A stretch of 22,332 nt of DNA from Folioceros fuciformis. Lineage: Eukaryota; Anthocerotophyta; Anthocerotopsida; Anthocerotales. How positions within the stretch are numbered: position 1 is the first letter of the stretch; each line of letters opens with the position of its first letter. The notes beneath the pieces are model-generated. The model did no database searches. It was not told the DNA's origin and worked only from the letters and a program-made list of their open reading frames with translations. Of the stretch, positions 20,247-22,332 are shown piece by piece. The position numbers and the translations under genes were made by a program. The stretch covers positions 1 to 22,332 of the forward strand of contig JBNGIO010001385.1 of NCBI GenBank assembly GCA_049999805.1, given 5' to 3'.

Positions 20247-20328
20247 GAAAATGAGATGGGAAACTCATCTACCTAAAGAGTAAGAGTAAGAGGAAAGGAG
20301 GAAACAACCCAACAATTTTGAATTACAA
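20247..20328 (+). repeat. Left flanking direct repeat of the telomere-like array
   Basis: AAAATGAGATGGGAAACTCATCTACC followed by purine-rich DNA resembles 20577-20645 (AAAATAAGATGAGAACCATCTACC and on). The two diverged copies bracket the telomere-like array in direct orientation. Confidence 0.55.
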
Positions 20329-20329
20329 A

Positions 20330-20500
20330 CATTCACAACTAGTTTAGGGTTCAGGGTTTAGACCCTAAACCCTAGATTCACCTAACCCTAAACATTCACA
20401 ACTAGGGTTTAGGGTTCAGACCCTAAACCCTAAATTCACCTAACACTAAGCATTCACAACTAGTTTAAGGTTTAGGGTTTAGACCCTAAACCCTAGATGG
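20330..20500. repeat. Telomere-like array of inverted units, three copies
   Basis: Three units start with CATTCACAACTAG at 20330, 20393 and 20451 (periods 63 and 58). Each carries degenerate TTTAGGG motifs meeting CCCTAAA motifs head to head, for example AGGGTTTAG-ACC-CTAAACCCT, so each unit is itself a hairpin. The motif is the plant-type telomere sequence. Only one to three motifs per side occur, so this is not a plain telomere remnant. Confidence 0.85.
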
Positions 20501-20576
20501 CTTTCAATGATCGTGTAGTACTTTGTTGAGTACTTGGTTTATTTAGTACTTGGTTCGATGTAGGATTCCATAGATA

Positions 20577-20645
20577 GGAAAATAAGATGAGAACCATCTA
20601 CCCTTAAAGAGGTGAGACAAACCACCAAAGATTAGAAATTAATTT
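20577..20645 (+). repeat. Right flanking direct repeat of the telomere-like array
   Basis: Diverged partner of 20247-20328, same orientation, sharing the GAGA-type start and the CATCTACC..TAAAGAG phrase. Confidence 0.5.
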
Positions 20646-20720
20646 CTAGTCCCAAACTCGCAATCCTAAAATTACCTTTTTGAGGATAGCCAACCCATCA
20701 TTGAAAAGGGTGGTGTTACA

Positions 20721-20806
20721 TGAAGGAACAAGAAGAGAAAGAAGGAGAAGGAAGGAGAAGAGAAAGAAGAGAAGAAGAAGGTGGGTGAACCAAGAAGAAA
20801 CAAGAA
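20721..20806. repeat. Purine (GA-rich) tract
   Basis: About 85 bases are nearly all A and G on the plus strand, with GAAGGA and AGAAGAA motifs. Antisense frames show Leu/Ser/Phe runs that result from this bias. Confidence 0.8.
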
Positions 20807-21058
20807 TGACATAGACTTGCAATTTCATGACAATGTAGGGACTTGTTCAAACCTAATGACCACATCAATTTCATCACCATGAGACATGGTGTGCATCCGT
20901 CTTCCATAAAAAAGTATTTTTTAAAATTAAAAATAAAGAGAGATAAAAATTGTAATCCAACATGGAGAGGTGGATTCAAAGGCCCACGGACCGAGCTACA
21001 TTGCCTTCAAATTTCGTGACTGCTCAGCCCCCGAAGAGGCCATGGAAAATAAAAAGTA

Positions 21059-21091
21059 AATAATATAATATAATATAATATAATATTTATA
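21059..21091. repeat. (TAATA)n simple repeat
   Basis: A five-base TAATA unit repeats about five times and then passes into TTTATATA. Confidence 0.85.
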
Positions 21092-21219
21092 TACCACAAT
21101 AACACTAAAATTAGAAAGGGATCCAGAAATAAGCCAGATGAGCAAGTTGGGTTGACTTTGGCACAAAGCAAGGAAGGCGGGAGGAAAAACGGATCCAGGT
21201 TCCGGGACTCCGCGTATGC

Positions 21220-21247
21220 ATGTATGTACAGCACACAGTACATACAT
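21220..21247. repeat. Inverted repeat, 10-bp arms
   Basis: ATGTATGTAC (21220-21229) and GTACATACAT (21238-21247) are exact reverse complements around 8 nt. Confidence 0.8.
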
Positions 21248-21275
21248 TACATAACCAAGAACGTGCAAAGCCACT

Positions 21276-21312
21276 AACATAACAGACGGCACTAACAGCG
21301 TGCTGTTATGTT
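21276..21312. repeat. Inverted repeat, 10-bp arms
   Basis: AACATAACAG (21276-21285) and CTGTTATGTT (21303-21312) are exact reverse complements around 17 nt. It lies 28 bp after the previous inverted repeat. Confidence 0.8.
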
Positions 21313-21720
21313 CCACGACGCCGTCAGCATCGCGCGCTCGCACATGGTGGAATTGCAGCTCATGCACGCAAATCGGGATTTGTGCGTGCGCTATTCCCCA
21401 GCCTTCCACGCAGCAACTGCGCCGCGACCCCGGCGTAACCCCCGCTTCTGCCACCCTGCCCACTCTGCGCCATTTGCTCCTCCTTCCCTAATTTTGTGGT
21501 TAGCATGTGGAGCTGGCCACACTTTGTCAATTCTTCCATGCTTTTTTTTCATCTTCCTTTGTTGTGTCCTAGAAGCCATCTAGGTGTGTGTGAAACATTA
21601 TCTGTATTATTCAATGTTTGAATTGGACTCTGTAGTACCTGAAAAGAAAGAAAGAGAGCAAGAAAGCATGTGGGGATACGTAGGGATGATAATGCGCGTA
21701 TCCAGAATTTATAATTTATT

Positions 21721-21745
21721 TTTTTCAATAAATTTTATTGAAAAA
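21721..21745. repeat. AT-rich palindrome, 12-bp arms
   Basis: TTTTTCAATAAA (21721-21732) and TTTATTGAAAAA (21734-21745) are exact reverse complements around one T. The left arm contains AATAAA, and the right arm contains it on the other strand, so a two-way polyadenylation signal is conceivable. Confidence 0.8.
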
Positions 21746-22332
21746 TGAACGAGTGAGTGAAAGAGTGAAGGAGTGAACCAAAAGTTGGGCGGCGTTAAGT
21801 GGCGATTCCGAGATGGCGGAAACGGCGAAACCGGGGAATGTGGGACGGGGCGAAACGGGGAAAGGTGGTTGCGCCGTGGCGTATCGTTTTGCGCAACGAC
21901 CGCCCAGCCAGCCCGGCATATGCTCATGAGGCAGAGGCAACAGAAACCGCATCATGACTTCCCGGCTTTGGGTTCCAGTATGTACGTATTTCCCTTTCCC
22001 GGACCCTTTTTTGCACATTTTTATTTTGTTCCTTTCTGTAGTGGGGAGATTTTGCGAATTCTCGGATACGTACGGTGTGGAGGTCGGCCACGGTGGGGCC
22101 TACCATTCTGCTTTGTTTAAACGGCGTCTGTTTTTTCTTATATGGCGATACGTACAATGTACGGGTAGGAGGGGGCGCGTGTGAACGGCGCTCTCCGGGT
22201 TCGGGGTGGCGGTTCAGTTTCGTCCCTTTTGTCCTGCTGTGATAGGGCATCGCCCGGGGAGATGCCGGATTTGGCCGCAGGATGTGGTGGTGGTGTTTTG
22301 TTGATGCGGGTTAGGGGAGGGAGAGTGGTGGG
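21746..22332. other. No recognised gene; GC-rich right end
   Basis: Composition rises in GC after 21780. Open frames occur on both strands (21773-22120 plus, 22250-21924 minus) without recognisable motifs. It may be the promoter or 5' leader of a gene lying beyond the window. Confidence 0.35.

Noticed and set aside
1-22332. CRISPR array, tRNA or rRNA gene
   Set aside because: No regular short direct repeats with unique spacers were seen. No complete tRNA cloverleaf or rRNA core sequence was recognised by eye; a tRNAscan and Rfam run would settle this.

Overview
The window reads as nuclear DNA of a land plant. Three observations support this. Two genes of the plant STIG1 (stigma-specific protein 1) cysteine-rich secreted family lie on the minus strand, each with a canonical GT-AG intron. 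Ty1/copia-type LTR retrotransposon remains are present, including a primer-binding site matching plant initiator tRNA-Met. There are also degenerate plant-type telomere motifs (TTTAGGG/CCCTAAA). The sequence alone does not let me name the species. Gene density is very low and most of the window is intergenic or repeat DNA.

Layout. 1-1690: no recognisable gene. About 1690-3905 and 5808-8385: two diverged copies of one segment, each carrying a STIG1-like gene (STIG1-a, 2175-2719; STIG1-b, 6292-6839), its TATA region, its 3' flank and a conserved block far upstream. Between the copies (about 4010-5610) lies a broken copia pol fragment covering reverse transcriptase and RNase H. It is full of stops and frameshifts and contains small tandem duplications and two perfect palindromes. 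8400-12600: no recognised gene, but three families of degenerate short tandem repeats (117-bp, 50-bp, 89-bp). 12600-13860: a GC-rich block with strong hairpins and overlapping open frames on both strands, origin unresolved. 13860-17600: no recognised gene, with one long open frame of doubtful reality. 17603-19072: a copia-type LTR (about 1.46 kb) followed by its primer-binding site; the LTR consists largely of two tandem arrays carrying repeated TATA-like motifs. 19073-22332: simple repeats, a telomere-like inverted-repeat array at 20330-20500, purine-rich and AT-rich tracts, and several short perfect inverted repeats.

The two STIG1-like genes are the only protein genes I can support. Each predicts a secreted protein of about 150 residues: a signal peptide and start of the mature protein in exon 1, and the cysteine-rich domain in exon 2. 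They are separated by an identical-length 86-bp intron. I found no convincing new multi-gene system. The most interesting points are the diverging STIG1 pair with its co-duplicated upstream block, the LTR built of TATA-bearing repeats, and the head-to-head telomere-like array.
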